Made by a program: the position numbers and the translations under genes. From assembly GCA_017616015.1 (NCBI GenBank), contig JAFZYY010000024.1:124001-188000 (forward strand): a stretch of DNA of 64,000 nt, read 5' to 3'. Every line of letters starts with the position of its first letter. The stretch's first letter is position 1. This stretch comes from Alphaproteobacteria bacterium. Its GTDB lineage: Bacteria; Pseudomonadota; Alphaproteobacteria; CAAGCB01; CAG-977. Below the pieces are notes generated by a model that made no database searches, was not told the DNA's origin, and saw nothing but the letters and a program-made list of their open reading frames with translations. Below, piece after piece: positions 18,789 through 28,210 of this stretch.

Positions 18789-20861
18789 ATGATTGATTTC
18801 GTTGAAGACTTTTTGAAGGAAGCGACTTTGCAACTTTCAGAGATGAAAGGTCTTCAGAATATTGCGGAACAGGAAACTCTTCGGGAAGAAACCAGGGACG
18901 ATTTGTACGCTTTTTTTGATTTTGTGCGTTCAGTCGCTCCTTTCGCAGGATTTATGCGCTCTTATCGTTTGGCTGACGCGGCCGTGCGGGAAATACGCGC
19001 GTATCGGGATCAGAAACAAATATCGGATCCTTTTCCTTCCGTATTGAAAAAGTTTTTGCGCATTAAAGATATATTGGCATCAGCCGATCCTTTAAAAAAG
19101 GAAGCTTCCGAATCAGACGATGATTTGCTACCGGACGTTTCGCAGAACTTTGATGCGGACGAGTTGCCCGGTTTACTTCGGGAATTGGAAAAAATAAAAG
19201 CCGAAAGCCTGGAAGAGCAAAAAAAATATGACGCTTTGGAAAAAGAGTTTCACGGCGTATCTCAGTCTTTGAGCAGAGAAAAAGAAATAAAAGGGCAGGT
19301 ATTAAAAGAAAAAAGGGAGCTGGAAAAACAGCATTTTGAATTTAATTCCCGTTTGATTCGTTTGCAGAAAAGCTTGGGCGCCGAAGCTGAAAAAGTCAGA
19401 CGCATGGAAAAAAAGCTGGAGCAACAAAAAGATTACGGAATTTTCGTGCGCAACGAACTGCGTGCGGCGGGTTGGCCGCCGGATACGGAGAAAATCCAAC
19501 GCGAATTGGCAATCTTGGCGCGTCAAAACGAAACGAAAACCGCAACAAACAGTCTGATGGCGCTTAAAGAATTAATCGGTCAAATCAGGGCTCGCTCTTT
19601 TACGCGGATTCCGCGCTTTTTCCGGAATATGGTTCAAAAAACGTCCCGAAAATATCAAAAACCGTGTGAAATCAATATTGATTGTGATGTTTCCGGCGGT
19701 GTGGATAAAGAAACATTGGCTGTTCTGAAACAAATCCTGACGCAGCTGACAGATAATGTTTTCCGTTATGCCGTTCCTCAGGAAACGGAAAAATTGCGTC
19801 TTAGTTTTACGGCGCGCGAAAACAATATGTTTTTGCATTGTTCTTTTTCGGATAACGGCGCTTTTTTTGATTTTGACAAACTGTATCAAACCGTTCAGTC
19901 CGAAGGATTTATTCAGGAAAAAGCCGCTGTTCAGAAAACCGAATTGCTGGCGTATTTATTTCATAATGTCGTTAAAATTGAAGGAAAAGCCCGCGGATTG
20001 ACAGACGTGGCGCAGTTGCTGGAAAAAGCGGGCGGGCAGGTATCCGTCGATTTTAATAAGGGGTTACAGATTGATTTTTCAATTCCCAAACATTTTTTGT
20101 TCGACCGGGTTCTTCTTTTCCGGTTATCGGATCAAATATTCGCTCTTCCTTTGAATGCCGTGGCGGAAACTATTTTCTTTGATGATGAAAGTAATCCTGA
20201 AAATTCCTCTTTTTTCTACAGGAAAGGCACTTCTCTGCCGGTATTAAAGCTTGATGAATCGGAACAAAACGGGTTCGGAATAATTGTTCAGGCAGGAGTT
20301 TTCAGTTTCTTGTTGCCTGTTCAGCAAATTTTAGACGCGGAGCATATGGTTTCTTTTTCGGAAGAGGAAGAAAATCAAAAATGTTCCTATTTGATTCCCT
20401 GCACTGTTTTGGAAAGCGGACGGGAGCCACTTTGGCTGAATATTGCCGAACTGTTGAAACAAGTCGTTCTGCCGTTGCCCAGAAAGGTGGTTTCCCTTCC
20501 CGAAAACGCTGGAAGCAACGCGGGCGGAGATGAAGTCGTTTCTTATCTGGTTTTCAGATCGGATCCTTCGTTCTTCGGGGCGGTCAGGGTGAACGCTGTT
20601 TTGAAAGTGGAAGATTTTTCGTTGTCTCCGAACAATTCCGCCCGTAAAAAATATCTTGAAACGGAAGGACGACACCTGCCGTTGAAGGATTCCTGTTCGC
20701 ATGAAGGATTCCCGTATGCGCAGGCGATTTTGATTTTTGAAAAATTTGCGCTGGCTATTCAGGAAGTCGTTGATATTGTCGATGTTCCCGCCGGTGACGA
20801 TAATACCGATTCCATTGTCTATCGCGGGCGTAAAGTCAAAGTATTTCCAACGACTCTTTAA
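18789..20861 (+). CDS. CheA-like pseudokinase with two CheW-like domains
   Basis: The 690-residue product has the CheA domain order but degraded catalytic motifs. Residues 1-100 resemble the Hpt (P1) domain, yet the phospho-acceptor position is Arg47 in FDFVRSVAPFAGF, where CheA has His in an HTLKG context. Residues about 130-215 form a coiled coil. Residues about 255-430 align with dimerisation plus HATPase regions, but the G1 box is DNGAFFD and the GRGVGMD box has become GKARGLTD, so ATP binding is unlikely. Two CheW/P5-like domains follow (about 437-565 and 590-690). It probably acts as a scaffold or partner of ChpT. Its stop overlaps the convergent 20858-22804 gene by 4 bases. Confidence 0.8.
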   Translation: MIDFVEDFLKEATLQLSEMKGLQNIAEQETLREETRDDLYAFFDFVRSVAPFAGFMRSYRLADAAVREIRAYRDQKQISDPFPSVLKKFLRIKDILASADPLKKEASESDDDLLPDVSQNFDADELPGLLRELEKIKAESLEEQKKYDALEKEFHGVSQSLSREKEIKGQVLKEKRELEKQHFEFNSRLIRLQKSLGAEAEKVRRMEKKLEQQKDYGIFVRNELRAAGWPPDTEKIQRELAILARQNETKTATNSLMALKELIGQIRARSFTRIPRFFRNMVQKTSRKYQKPCEINIDCDVSGGVDKETLAVLKQILTQLTDNVFRYAVPQETEKLRLSFTARENNMFLHCSFSDNGAFFDFDKLYQTVQSEGFIQEKAAVQKTELLAYLFHNVVKIEGKARGLTDVAQLLEKAGGQVSVDFNKGLQIDFSIPKHFLFDRVLLFRLSDQIFALPLNAVAETIFFDDESNPENSSFFYRKGTSLPVLKLDESEQNGFGIIVQAGVFSFLLPVQQILDAEHMVSFSEEEENQKCSYLIPCTVLESGREPLWLNIAELLKQVVLPLPRKVVSLPENAGSNAGGDEVVSYLVFRSDPSFFGAVRVNAVLKVEDFSLSPNNSARKKYLETEGRHLPLKDSCSHEGFPYAQAILIFEKFALAIQEVVDIVDVPAGDDNTDSIVYRGRKVKVFPTTL

Positions 20862-22804
20862 AAATGCATCAAAAGACCCAGCCGCCCTTCGTGAATATCG
20901 GCATATTTCGTGTCTTCAAACAGGAATGAAGCTTCAATCGCCCAGTTGCGGCTTAAAGAAACCGAAGCGGCCGTCTGATACCGCCAGACATCGGCTTTTT
21001 TGTTCGTATAAAAAATCTTTTCGGCGTCCGCTGTTAATCTGGCGTATTTAAAATCTGCGGCCAGTCCGACCTGCATTCCGCTGCCGACCATCGCGTTATG
21101 CGGCAAATAACCGCCGGCTTTGACGTAAGAGTTGACCAGAAAATAGGCGGCGGCGCCTTTCCATGGTTGCCAGGACATGCCTCCGCCGGCCTGAGCGTAA
21201 AAAACATAGCCTTCTTCTTCTTTTGTCGGATAAGCGTAACTTTCGACACCTAAATTCAGCTTGAAGGAAAAGGGAGCGAACAGTTCGTTTCGGGGCGGAA
21301 ATGAAGAAATGTCAGCAAACGAAAATTTTTGCAACCGCCAATCGTTTTCGTTTTCATACCACCGCAGTGTCGTATCCAAATACGTGATCGCTCCGAAAGG
21401 AATGAAGCCTCCGCTCGCGTCCAGTTGGGTATGATAAGCGGGGCGAATCATCAAATCGATAAAGTTTTTATGATTACGGCGTCCTCCATAAACGGCGGTC
21501 GCGCCGGACAAATGCCCTTCATCGGGGCGCGTTTCGGGGACGGGAACCTCCGTAATCGAGGATTTATCTCTAATCGAACTGAGCGCCGTCAAAATCTTGA
21601 TGGAATCCCGACGCATTTCATCTAACGGAATATTTCCGGCAACAAAAGAGTATTGAATATATTCGTAAGCGGTAATCAATACGTTTGCTTTTTGTTCGTC
21701 GTTCAAATCGGATTCCATGACGGAATCGACCTCTCTCGGCGCTTTTAGCAATTTACGCAGCTGAACTTTTTCCGGTGATCCCAGAAAAGCGTAAGCGTGC
21801 ATCAGCTTTGTCTGACGCGACGGGCGGTAAACGGCTTTTTTCAGAATGTCTTTTTGTTTCAAGACTGTCCGAACCGTATCGATCGGAATGGTGTAGCTGG
21901 AAAAAAGAGGACGGTAAAAATCATCGGTCAGATCGCGTTCCGGCAAAGCCGCGTTCAACGTTTCCAGCAACATATAAGAGCAGTTTTCCGAAAAGAAGTA
22001 GTAATAAGCCGTCTGATGCCCCAATTCCCAGATATGGGCGACCAGACGATCCATCTGTTCCTGATTCAAATTCAGCTGATATTCCCAGATGTCTCTGTTT
22101 TCCATGTTATTATACAGGTTCACGGTGTCATAATAGGGATAAACGGAAAAAAGGCCGCTGTATCCGCCGAAAACGCCTTTGAACATAAAGGAAATTCCGC
22201 CGTCCGATCCGGTCAGCGCGCCGTAATTGACGGCATGGGAAAGCAGAGGGGTTTCTCCTTTGCTGTCCAGGCGCAACAGGGTATGCCCGAACAAAGATGC
22301 GGGGTTGCTCATATAAGCGCTGGTAAAAATCAAGGCCGCGCGTTCTGCGGCTATCGTCGATTTGAATTGTTGATAATCGGCGCAGGAAATTTCGGGAAGA
22401 AGCTTTGAATCAAACTTCAGTTTGTTCTTTAACCAAGTATATCGTGCGGGAAAAAGGCATTGCGGGTGATTGTATTCGCGGTCTTTTCCCTCGATTTTTT
22501 TGACGAGGTTCGCCGGGGTGAAAAAAGCCCGCAGAGTGGCTTGTAATTCTTTATCCGGATTTTTTTTTCCTTCCGCCGACAGAAAAAAAGTATCGGAATC
22601 TATGGTGCTTTCTTTTATGATCCAGCGATTGTGAAAGTGCATTAACGCGCGCCATTGCGGATCCTGCGCCAATTTTTGACTTTCGGCATTTTGCCGCAGG
22701 GATTCAAGGTATTCTTCCTGTTTTTCGGATAAAGAAAACGGCTCTGCCGCGGCGGACATTCCGCCAAGACAGAGCCATATCAGTAATCCGAAGGCAATAC
22801 GCAT
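20858..22804 (-). CDS. DUF4105 (Lnb N-terminal periplasmic) domain outer-envelope protein
   Basis: The 648-residue product has a signal peptide ending near SAAA-E at residue 20. The central part carries the DUF4105 core with a papain-like Cys/His layout: SLFGHTLLRL (His) and SENCSYMLLE (Cys), as in NlpC/P60-like folds. The C-terminal third is rich in alternating hydrophobic strands with aromatic residues and ends in LGLLMHF, suggesting an outer-membrane beta-barrel or barrel-like domain. Such proteins are widespread in proteobacteria without an established reaction; cleavage or modification of an envelope substrate is possible. It lies 28 bases after the DUF3015 gene on the same strand. Confidence 0.75.
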   Translation of the reverse strand: MRIAFGLLIWLCLGGMSAAAEPFSLSEKQEEYLESLRQNAESQKLAQDPQWRALMHFHNRWIIKESTIDSDTFFLSAEGKKNPDKELQATLRAFFTPANLVKKIEGKDREYNHPQCLFPARYTWLKNKLKFDSKLLPEISCADYQQFKSTIAAERAALIFTSAYMSNPASLFGHTLLRLDSKGETPLLSHAVNYGALTGSDGGISFMFKGVFGGYSGLFSVYPYYDTVNLYNNMENRDIWEYQLNLNQEQMDRLVAHIWELGHQTAYYYFFSENCSYMLLETLNAALPERDLTDDFYRPLFSSYTIPIDTVRTVLKQKDILKKAVYRPSRQTKLMHAYAFLGSPEKVQLRKLLKAPREVDSVMESDLNDEQKANVLITAYEYIQYSFVAGNIPLDEMRRDSIKILTALSSIRDKSSITEVPVPETRPDEGHLSGATAVYGGRRNHKNFIDLMIRPAYHTQLDASGGFIPFGAITYLDTTLRWYENENDWRLQKFSFADISSFPPRNELFAPFSFKLNLGVESYAYPTKEEEGYVFYAQAGGGMSWQPWKGAAAYFLVNSYVKAGGYLPHNAMVGSGMQVGLAADFKYARLTADAEKIFYTNKKADVWRYQTAASVSLSRNWAIEASFLFEDTKYADIHEGRLGLLMHF

Positions 22805-22832
22805 TTTAAAAGCCTTTTGCCCTTTGGTTATA

Positions 22833-23279
22833 TTAAGCCAACAGTTCGGAAACCTTCAGCGTAACCGTGACAGCGGAAACATCGTGGCTGTCAAAAATAA
22901 ACGCAAAGTTTTCTTTAATGGTCGTGCCAGCTTTATCGGAAGAAACGCCCATCAAAGCGGCGACCGTGTCGATCGTTTCACCGTGACCGCGAGCGGCGTC
23001 AACGGCGAACTGTTCCAAATTCTTTTCCAGGAAAGTCAGAACCTTGCCCGTGCCGCCCGTGATACGGCCGTTGTGGTCACAGCCGGAGGTTCCGGTCGTG
23101 ATACCGAATGTCTGGTTGCCGAAGAATCCGTTCGTCGTTACGGCCAACGTCTGGAACAGAAAACCGGACTGGCCTTTGAAAATGATGGAACCCAAACCGC
23201 AACCCGTGCTGTCATGAGCAAAAGCGGACGTGGCGGAAAAAGCTACTGCGAAAGCAGCTAAAGCTAAAAATTTTTTCAT
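22833..23279 (-). CDS. DUF3015-family periplasmic protein
   Basis: The ATG at 23279 is chosen over an in-frame GTG 42 bases upstream because AAAGGGG lies just before it and the product then begins with a clean signal peptide (MKKFLALAAFAVAFSATSAFA). The mature 127 residues contain GCGLGS, the NGFFGNQTFGITTGTSGC segment with paired cysteines, and a DTVAALMG region typical of DUF3015. The family is periplasmic or secreted and of unknown function. It may be cotranscribed with the DUF4105 gene. Confidence 0.8.
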   Translation of the reverse strand: MKKFLALAAFAVAFSATSAFAHDSTGCGLGSIIFKGQSGFLFQTLAVTTNGFFGNQTFGITTGTSGCDHNGRITGGTGKVLTFLEKNLEQFAVDAARGHGETIDTVAALMGVSSDKAGTTIKENFAFIFDSHDVSAVTVTLKVSELLA

Positions 23280-23378
23280 CAGTAAATCCCCTTTAGGATA
23301 ATTTAAAACACTTGGTGACAATAAAATAAAAATATCCTAGAATCAATTCAAATTTCATTATTTTGAGGTCAAAAGTTT

Positions 23379-24494
23379 ATGTCGTCTCTCGCACATAAAA
23401 CTCAATCCTGGGTATCCGAAGGATTGATTACATCACAGCAGGCCAAAGAAATCATCGCTTTTGAACAAAATAAAAGACCGTTTCTGTCTTTGTTTTCCAT
23501 TATTTTGTTCCTGGGCATTTTTTCAATCGCCTGCGGAATAGTCGCTATTGTTTCGTCAAATTGGTATAGTATTCCGCCGGCGGTCAAACTGGGCGGCATG
23601 TTCCTTGCTTTGATCGCGTCCGGCAGTGCTTTGCCGCTGATTGAGAAAAAACACCCCGTCGGGTTTGATGCGGGACTGTTTTTCTTCATGCTGCTTTTTT
23701 TCGCGGCAATCGGTCTGGTCGGACAGATCTATCATTTGAAAAGCGATACGTATAAGGCGTTTTTATTCTGGTCGGGGCTGGCTTTCCCGTTGCTGTTTTT
23801 AACAAAGCGGGGGCTGTTCGGCTGGATTTGGGAAATTATCTTTGTCGGGTCTGTTCTGGCTTCTCCCTGGGGGGAACGGTTTTTACGGTTTGTGCACAAT
23901 TATTTCATTGCTTCGCCGTTGTATTTTTCCTTTTTATTTCTGGCCTTGTTTTTTGTATTGCTGCGCGTGCAAAAAGCGGCGCTGTTCGTTGTTCCTTTGC
24001 GCACGGGACTGTTTATTTTCGGGCTGTTGTTTTTGTTCTGCGGGCGTTATCGGTTCGGCCTATATGACACATCGACCGTTTCCGTAATGGCTTTGTTTTG
24101 CGCGACCGCGATCGCTTTCGCGTCTTTTGTCTGGAATTTTCAGGGATTTAACCGGCAGGAAAAGCAATCCCTTTGGATTGTTACCGGCATGTACGTTCTG
24201 TTTTTCCTGCTTCCGTTGGGAAAAGACACGGTTTATTTCGCCGAATTGCTGATGCTGCTCGCGTTTATTTTTGTAGCGTATTGTTTCCGTCAGGAAAAGA
24301 AAGCGCGCTTGTTGGCGGTGATAACGGCTTTCAGAATGCTGATCGCGTTTTTCGAATTGTTCGGTTCTTTGTTGTATACGGGGTTCGGACTGATTTTTTC
24401 AGGCGTTATCATTTTAGGACTTGCCTATGCTTGCTATAAAACGGACGGTTATTTGAAACAAAAGCTTGCCGCGGGAGGAAACGGTCATGAATAA
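23379..24494 (+). CDS. DUF2157 multispanning membrane protein
   Basis: The 371-residue product starts with a short cytosolic helical region ending in GLITSQQAKEIIAFEQ, the hallmark of DUF2157 proteins, followed by nine or ten hydrophobic segments. The reaction or transport role of the family is not known. It overlaps the start of the next gene by 8 bases, and DUF2157/GDYXXLXY pairs occur together in many bacteria, so the two products are likely partners. Confidence 0.88.
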   Translation: MSSLAHKTQSWVSEGLITSQQAKEIIAFEQNKRPFLSLFSIILFLGIFSIACGIVAIVSSNWYSIPPAVKLGGMFLALIASGSALPLIEKKHPVGFDAGLFFFMLLFFAAIGLVGQIYHLKSDTYKAFLFWSGLAFPLLFLTKRGLFGWIWEIIFVGSVLASPWGERFLRFVHNYFIASPLYFSFLFLALFFVLLRVQKAALFVVPLRTGLFIFGLLFLFCGRYRFGLYDTSTVSVMALFCATAIAFASFVWNFQGFNRQEKQSLWIVTGMYVLFFLLPLGKDTVYFAELLMLLAFIFVAYCFRQEKKARLLAVITAFRMLIAFFELFGSLLYTGFGLIFSGVIILGLAYACYKTDGYLKQKLAAGGNGHE

Positions 24495-24999
24495 AACAAA
24501 AATTTTATTATTTCTGCCCGTTTTGGCTTTGCTGGGGTGGACGCTTTCCGTTCAATCCATGATTAGCGGAGGCACCCGACTGGACATGCCGATTCGCGGG
24601 TATGATCCGCGGGATATTCTGGCCGGAAATTATTTGTCGGTAACTGTGGACTATGACGGTTTTTCGTCGGAATGTACGGTTGATGATAAAAGTGAAGACA
24701 GGCGTTTGCGTTGGGAAAAGCGAGACGCTTTTTTCTGCGCCGAAACGGGAAAAATCGTTTTGGGAAAACCGGAAAACTGCAAAACGTTTATTAAAGGATA
24801 TTGCATGTATAACCGCTTTCATGACGATGTCAGCCGGTTTTATGTTTCCGAAAAAACGGCCGGCAGATTGGAAAAAGCAATCAGAAACAGAGAAAACAAT
24901 CCGATGTTGCGGCTTTCCGTCACACAAGACGGGCGGGCTTTTCCCGTGGATTTGATTTTGCAGGGCATACCGTATAAAGAATGGCTTCAAAGCAAATGA
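24487..24999 (+). CDS. GDYXXLXY-domain membrane-anchored protein
   Basis: The ATG at 24487 is preferred to one 21 bases upstream because GGGAGG sits 8 bases before it and the protein then begins with a membrane anchor (KILLFLPVLALLGWTLSV). The 170-residue product has the family motif region RGYDPRDILAGNYLSV, a variant of GDYxxLxY. The rest is predicted periplasmic and has four cysteines. It is translationally coupled to the DUF2157 gene and followed by a terminator. Confidence 0.85.
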   Translation: MNKTKILLFLPVLALLGWTLSVQSMISGGTRLDMPIRGYDPRDILAGNYLSVTVDYDGFSSECTVDDKSEDRRLRWEKRDAFFCAETGKIVLGKPENCKTFIKGYCMYNRFHDDVSRFYVSEKTAGRLEKAIRNRENNPMLRLSVTQDGRAFPVDLILQGIPYKEWLQSK

Positions 25000-25001
25000 A
25001 T

Positions 25002-25035
25002 AAAAAAGGCTCTGTTTAATGACAGAGCCTTTTTT
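25002..25035. terminator. Bidirectional intrinsic terminator
   Basis: AAAAAAGGCTCTGT (25002-25015) pairs with ACAGAGCCTTTTTT (25022-25035) around a 6-base loop. It separates the convergent plus-strand DUF2157 pair and the minus-strand tadA operon and can end both. Confidence 0.88.
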
Positions 25036-25038
25036 GTG

Positions 25039-25845
25039 TTATCTCGGAGGCGGCGGGACGGACGAATCCGGTTGCGCTTCGGGTTCCGGTTCCGCCGGTC
25101 TGATCGCCCGGCGTCGTCCCCACATTTTAGGCGCTTCCTGTGCGGGTTTTGCTTCGGGAGGATTATCATCTTTAGAGGAACGCTTTCTGAACATATTTGC
25201 CGCCGCTCTTTCCATTATTTCGGGGTTAAGCGGTTCGAGATCGCCGGAAACGGCTTCGATAAACGTGTCCAGCCATTCTTTGATGGGTTTGGCCGAAAAT
25301 TCCCTTGTTTCGCCGCCGTACAGGAAGTAAACGGCCGGGCAGTTTCCGCCGGCTAAAATAACGTCAACGAAATCAAAGCCTTTTCTGAAACGCAAAGCTA
25401 TTTTAGGCGTAGTGACGCAAGAGGCTATTTTGGAAATACTCATGTCATAGCTGAGTTCGTTAAACAGTTTTTCCTGAATTTCCGACATGCCTGTTTCGTT
25501 TAAAGTGCCGCAGTTGCCGATATGAGCGTATCCGTCTATCGTTTCGCTGCGTTTTTTCGGACTTTTGCGCGCGATACCGTAGCAAATCGTTTCTTCCGGT
25601 TCGCCGACAATATAAGCCGCGTCCGAACGAATGCGTTCGCGGATACCTTTGGAAACGATTACTTCAAAAGGTGAGGGAACTTCGGAATCGTCTTCTTTTG
25701 ACGTTTTTTCCGCCGTTGCCCGATAAGCGGTCGATCCTGTTTTATCAAAATCAGATCTCGCATTATAAAACATTTGTGCCGAAACTTTCGGGGCTCCAAG
25801 GAAAAAAAGACCGATTAAAACGGTTGCTAACAGATTCTTTTTCAT
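25039..25845 (-). CDS. Secreted protein of unknown function, proline-rich tail
   Basis: The 268-residue product has a signal peptide (residues 1-24, ending KVSAQ). The mature domain contains four cysteines (TICYG, GNCGT, ASCVT, GNCPA), consistent with two disulfides, and a strand-rich core around PKIALRFRKGFDFVDV and FLYGGETREF. The C-terminal 45 residues are basic and then Pro/Glu-rich and probably disordered. I do not recognise a family. It is the last gene of the tadA-xseA-M23 unit and its ATG overlaps the M23 stop as ATGA, so it is probably translated together with the peptidase. Confidence 0.7.
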   Translation of the reverse strand: MKKNLLATVLIGLFFLGAPKVSAQMFYNARSDFDKTGSTAYRATAEKTSKEDDSEVPSPFEVIVSKGIRERIRSDAAYIVGEPEETICYGIARKSPKKRSETIDGYAHIGNCGTLNETGMSEIQEKLFNELSYDMSISKIASCVTTPKIALRFRKGFDFVDVILAGGNCPAVYFLYGGETREFSAKPIKEWLDTFIEAVSGDLEPLNPEIMERAAANMFRKRSSKDDNPPEAKPAQEAPKMWGRRRAIRPAEPEPEAQPDSSVPPPPR

Positions 25846-26738
25846 TTTTTACCTCTTTTTTTCTGTGGAAGAGATGATGCGGAAGAAGTTTTCTTTTTTA
25901 CCATAACGGGACAAAATTTTTCAGAGTTTTTTAAAAATACCAACGGATCAACCCGTTTATCTTTCCATGAAACGACCCAATGCAGATGCGGACCGGTCGC
26001 GCGCCCCGTCATGCCGATTCGTCCGATTTCATGACCTTTTTTGATTTTTTGCCCTTCTTTGACGGCGATTTTGCTTAAATGGATATAGCTTGTCACCACA
26101 TTCTGACCGTGGCCGATCAAAACGGTTTTGCCCGACAGGAACATGTCCTCGTGAACCAATAACACGATGCCGTCGGCCGGTGCGGAAATCAACGTCCCTT
26201 CTTTGTTTGCAATATCCAAAGCATTGTGAGGCGTTTTCGGCACGCCATTCAAGATGCGCTGCGATCCGTAAACGCTGGAGATTCGCCCCTGAGCCGGCAT
26301 GGAAAAGCACAAAGGCAGGGGCATGTCGACTTCTTTTTGGCGGGCTTCTTTTGCCAAGGCAATATCCGATGCGATTCGTATTTCTTCTTCCGGTGTCGGC
26401 GTGACGGTGTTTTGCGGCAGTCCGTCCACATGCTGAACGCGCCATTTACGGGGACTGATCGAATAAGTGCGGGAAATTTCCCTGCCGTCTTTCGTCGCTT
26501 TAAGCGTTAAATCGCCTGTATCGTTGCGTCCGATTCCGATGACAAACCACCCGTCAGACCTTGTTGTTACGGGAACGCCGTTGAGCGTTATTTCAGATCC
26601 CGGCGTCACGTATCCGAACAGCATTTCCCCTTGTCTGACCTGACCGTTCAGGAACAAAACGGGCGCTTCCGTTTCCACCGCGCGAACCGGAGCGGCAGAC
26701 ATTAAAACCAAAAATGCGGAAAGGAGAATTTTTTTCAT
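25842..26738 (-). CDS. M23-family peptidoglycan endopeptidase
   Basis: The 298-residue product has a signal peptide (residues 1-20), an Ig-like strand-rich region (residues about 25-95) and a C-terminal LytM/M23 domain. Zinc ligands are visible in HNALD and GPHLHW, with the catalytic His in the latter; the conserved SVYGSQR and IGMTGRATG segments are present. Such enzymes cut peptide crosslinks in the periplasm. The start overlaps the xseA stop as ATGA, and the stop overlaps the next gene the same way. Confidence 0.93.
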   Translation of the reverse strand: MKKILLSAFLVLMSAAPVRAVETEAPVLFLNGQVRQGEMLFGYVTPGSEITLNGVPVTTRSDGWFVIGIGRNDTGDLTLKATKDGREISRTYSISPRKWRVQHVDGLPQNTVTPTPEEEIRIASDIALAKEARQKEVDMPLPLCFSMPAQGRISSVYGSQRILNGVPKTPHNALDIANKEGTLISAPADGIVLLVHEDMFLSGKTVLIGHGQNVVTSYIHLSKIAVKEGQKIKKGHEIGRIGMTGRATGPHLHWVVSWKDKRVDPLVFLKNSEKFCPVMVKKKTSSASSLPQKKRGKK

Positions 26739-28210
26739 AATAATCGTCCCTGCTTTTCGTCTTCCGTGGTTTGATTTCGTTTTTTTGCGGTTTTATGCGG
26801 CTTATCGACGGTCGACACGCGCAACGTATCGTCTGAAAACTTTAGTGTCAGTTCCGGGTGCATGGCTGCTTGAGCCGCTGTTGCAACCGGTTTTCCCTGA
26901 GGCGTCAGCGCCAGAATAAACCCGCGTTCCAAAATCCGTTCGTACGAGAAACTTTCTAACAGACGGGAAGCCGTTTGAAAACGGTTTTCTGCCTGCGTGA
27001 TAAAACTTTTGATTTGGTTTTCCAAAGGCAGAGACGCCTGAATAAGTCTGTTTTGACTTCGTTCCAGCAAAATGTCGGGGCGCGTCAGTCGCAAAGCGGA
27101 AGCGTCCAGCAGGCTCTTTTTATTTTGGAAAAAGGTTCTGAAAGCGATGTCCAGCCGCTCCGTCCTGTCGTCCAGTTTTTGAGCCTGCTCGGAGATGAAC
27201 TGTTCCAAAGACGGAATGCCGCGCGACAAGCCGCTTAAAATGTTTTCCTGTTCTTTTAAAAAGCGTTCAAGCGTCCGTTGCAATCTTAATTCCGTTTCCG
27301 CCAGTTGCATTTCAAGTTCGCGACGGACGGGGACGGCTTTTTCCGCGGCGCCCGTCGGCGTCGGCGCGCGCAAATCCGCCGCGTAGTCGATTAATGTCGT
27401 ATCCGTTTCGTGACCAACGGCGGAAATCAGAGGAATTTCCGATTCGGCGGCCGCTCTGACAACGATTTCCTCGTTGAACGCCCACAAATCCTCCAAAGAA
27501 CCGCCGCCGCGGGCGACGATCAGCACGTCCGGGCGGGGCAACAGTCCGTCGGGCGTTTCCAGTCCTTCTTTCGGAATCGCGTTAAATCCCCGAATGGCCT
27601 GCGCGACCTGCAGAGCGGCTCCTTCCCCCTGCATTAAAGAAGGCCACAACAATACGCGGCGCGGAAAACGGTCGTTCAGACGGTGCATGATGTCGCGGAT
27701 TACGGCGCCGGTCGGCGAAGTGACAACGCCGATGACTTCCGGCAAAAACGGGATCGGTTTTTTGCGCGTTTGAGAAAATAACCCTTCCGCTTCCAGTTTT
27801 TTGCGCCGTTCTTCCAACAATTTCAGCAGAGCGCCTTCGCCCGCGGCTTCCATTGTTTCGACGACCATTTGGTATTTGGACCGTCCGGGATAAGTCGTGA
27901 TTTTGCCCGTGCAGACGACTTCCAGTCCGTCCTGCGGCACAATCCCGAGTCTGGCCGCGCCGCCGCGCCAGCAAACGCCGTCTAAAACCGATTCTTCGTC
28001 TTTTAAAGCGAAATAGAGATGTCCCGAAGCCGCTTTTTTCAGTCCCGAGATTTCGCCTCTGACGCGGACGTTCGCGAAACTTTTTTCAACCAGCGTTTTC
28101 AGCACCAAAGACAAAGCGGTGACGGACAGCGGCTCCTGCGTTTTTTCGGCGGCCGCCGGCGGATTTTCCGTCAGGGAAGGCGTATTCATGAATAACGGTT
28201 TGTTCGTCAT
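26735..28210 (-). CDS. xseA: Exodeoxyribonuclease VII large subunit
   Basis: An in-frame ATG lies 120 bases upstream, inside tadA, but the ATG at 28210 is preferred: it overlaps the tadA stop as ATGA and has GGAGA 6 bases before it. The 490-residue product has the N-terminal OB fold (SGLKKAASGHLYFALKD), the catalytic-domain motifs IGVVTSPTGAVIRDI, ARGGGSLEDLWAFN and SAVGHETDTTLIDYAAD, then a long coiled coil. ExoVII digests single-stranded DNA. The partner xseB is not in the window. Confidence 0.95.
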   Translation of the reverse strand: MTNKPLFMNTPSLTENPPAAAEKTQEPLSVTALSLVLKTLVEKSFANVRVRGEISGLKKAASGHLYFALKDEESVLDGVCWRGGAARLGIVPQDGLEVVCTGKITTYPGRSKYQMVVETMEAAGEGALLKLLEERRKKLEAEGLFSQTRKKPIPFLPEVIGVVTSPTGAVIRDIMHRLNDRFPRRVLLWPSLMQGEGAALQVAQAIRGFNAIPKEGLETPDGLLPRPDVLIVARGGGSLEDLWAFNEEIVVRAAAESEIPLISAVGHETDTTLIDYAADLRAPTPTGAAEKAVPVRRELEMQLAETELRLQRTLERFLKEQENILSGLSRGIPSLEQFISEQAQKLDDRTERLDIAFRTFFQNKKSLLDASALRLTRPDILLERSQNRLIQASLPLENQIKSFITQAENRFQTASRLLESFSYERILERGFILALTPQGKPVATAAQAAMHPELTLKFSDDTLRVSTVDKPHKTAKKRNQTTEDEKQGRLL

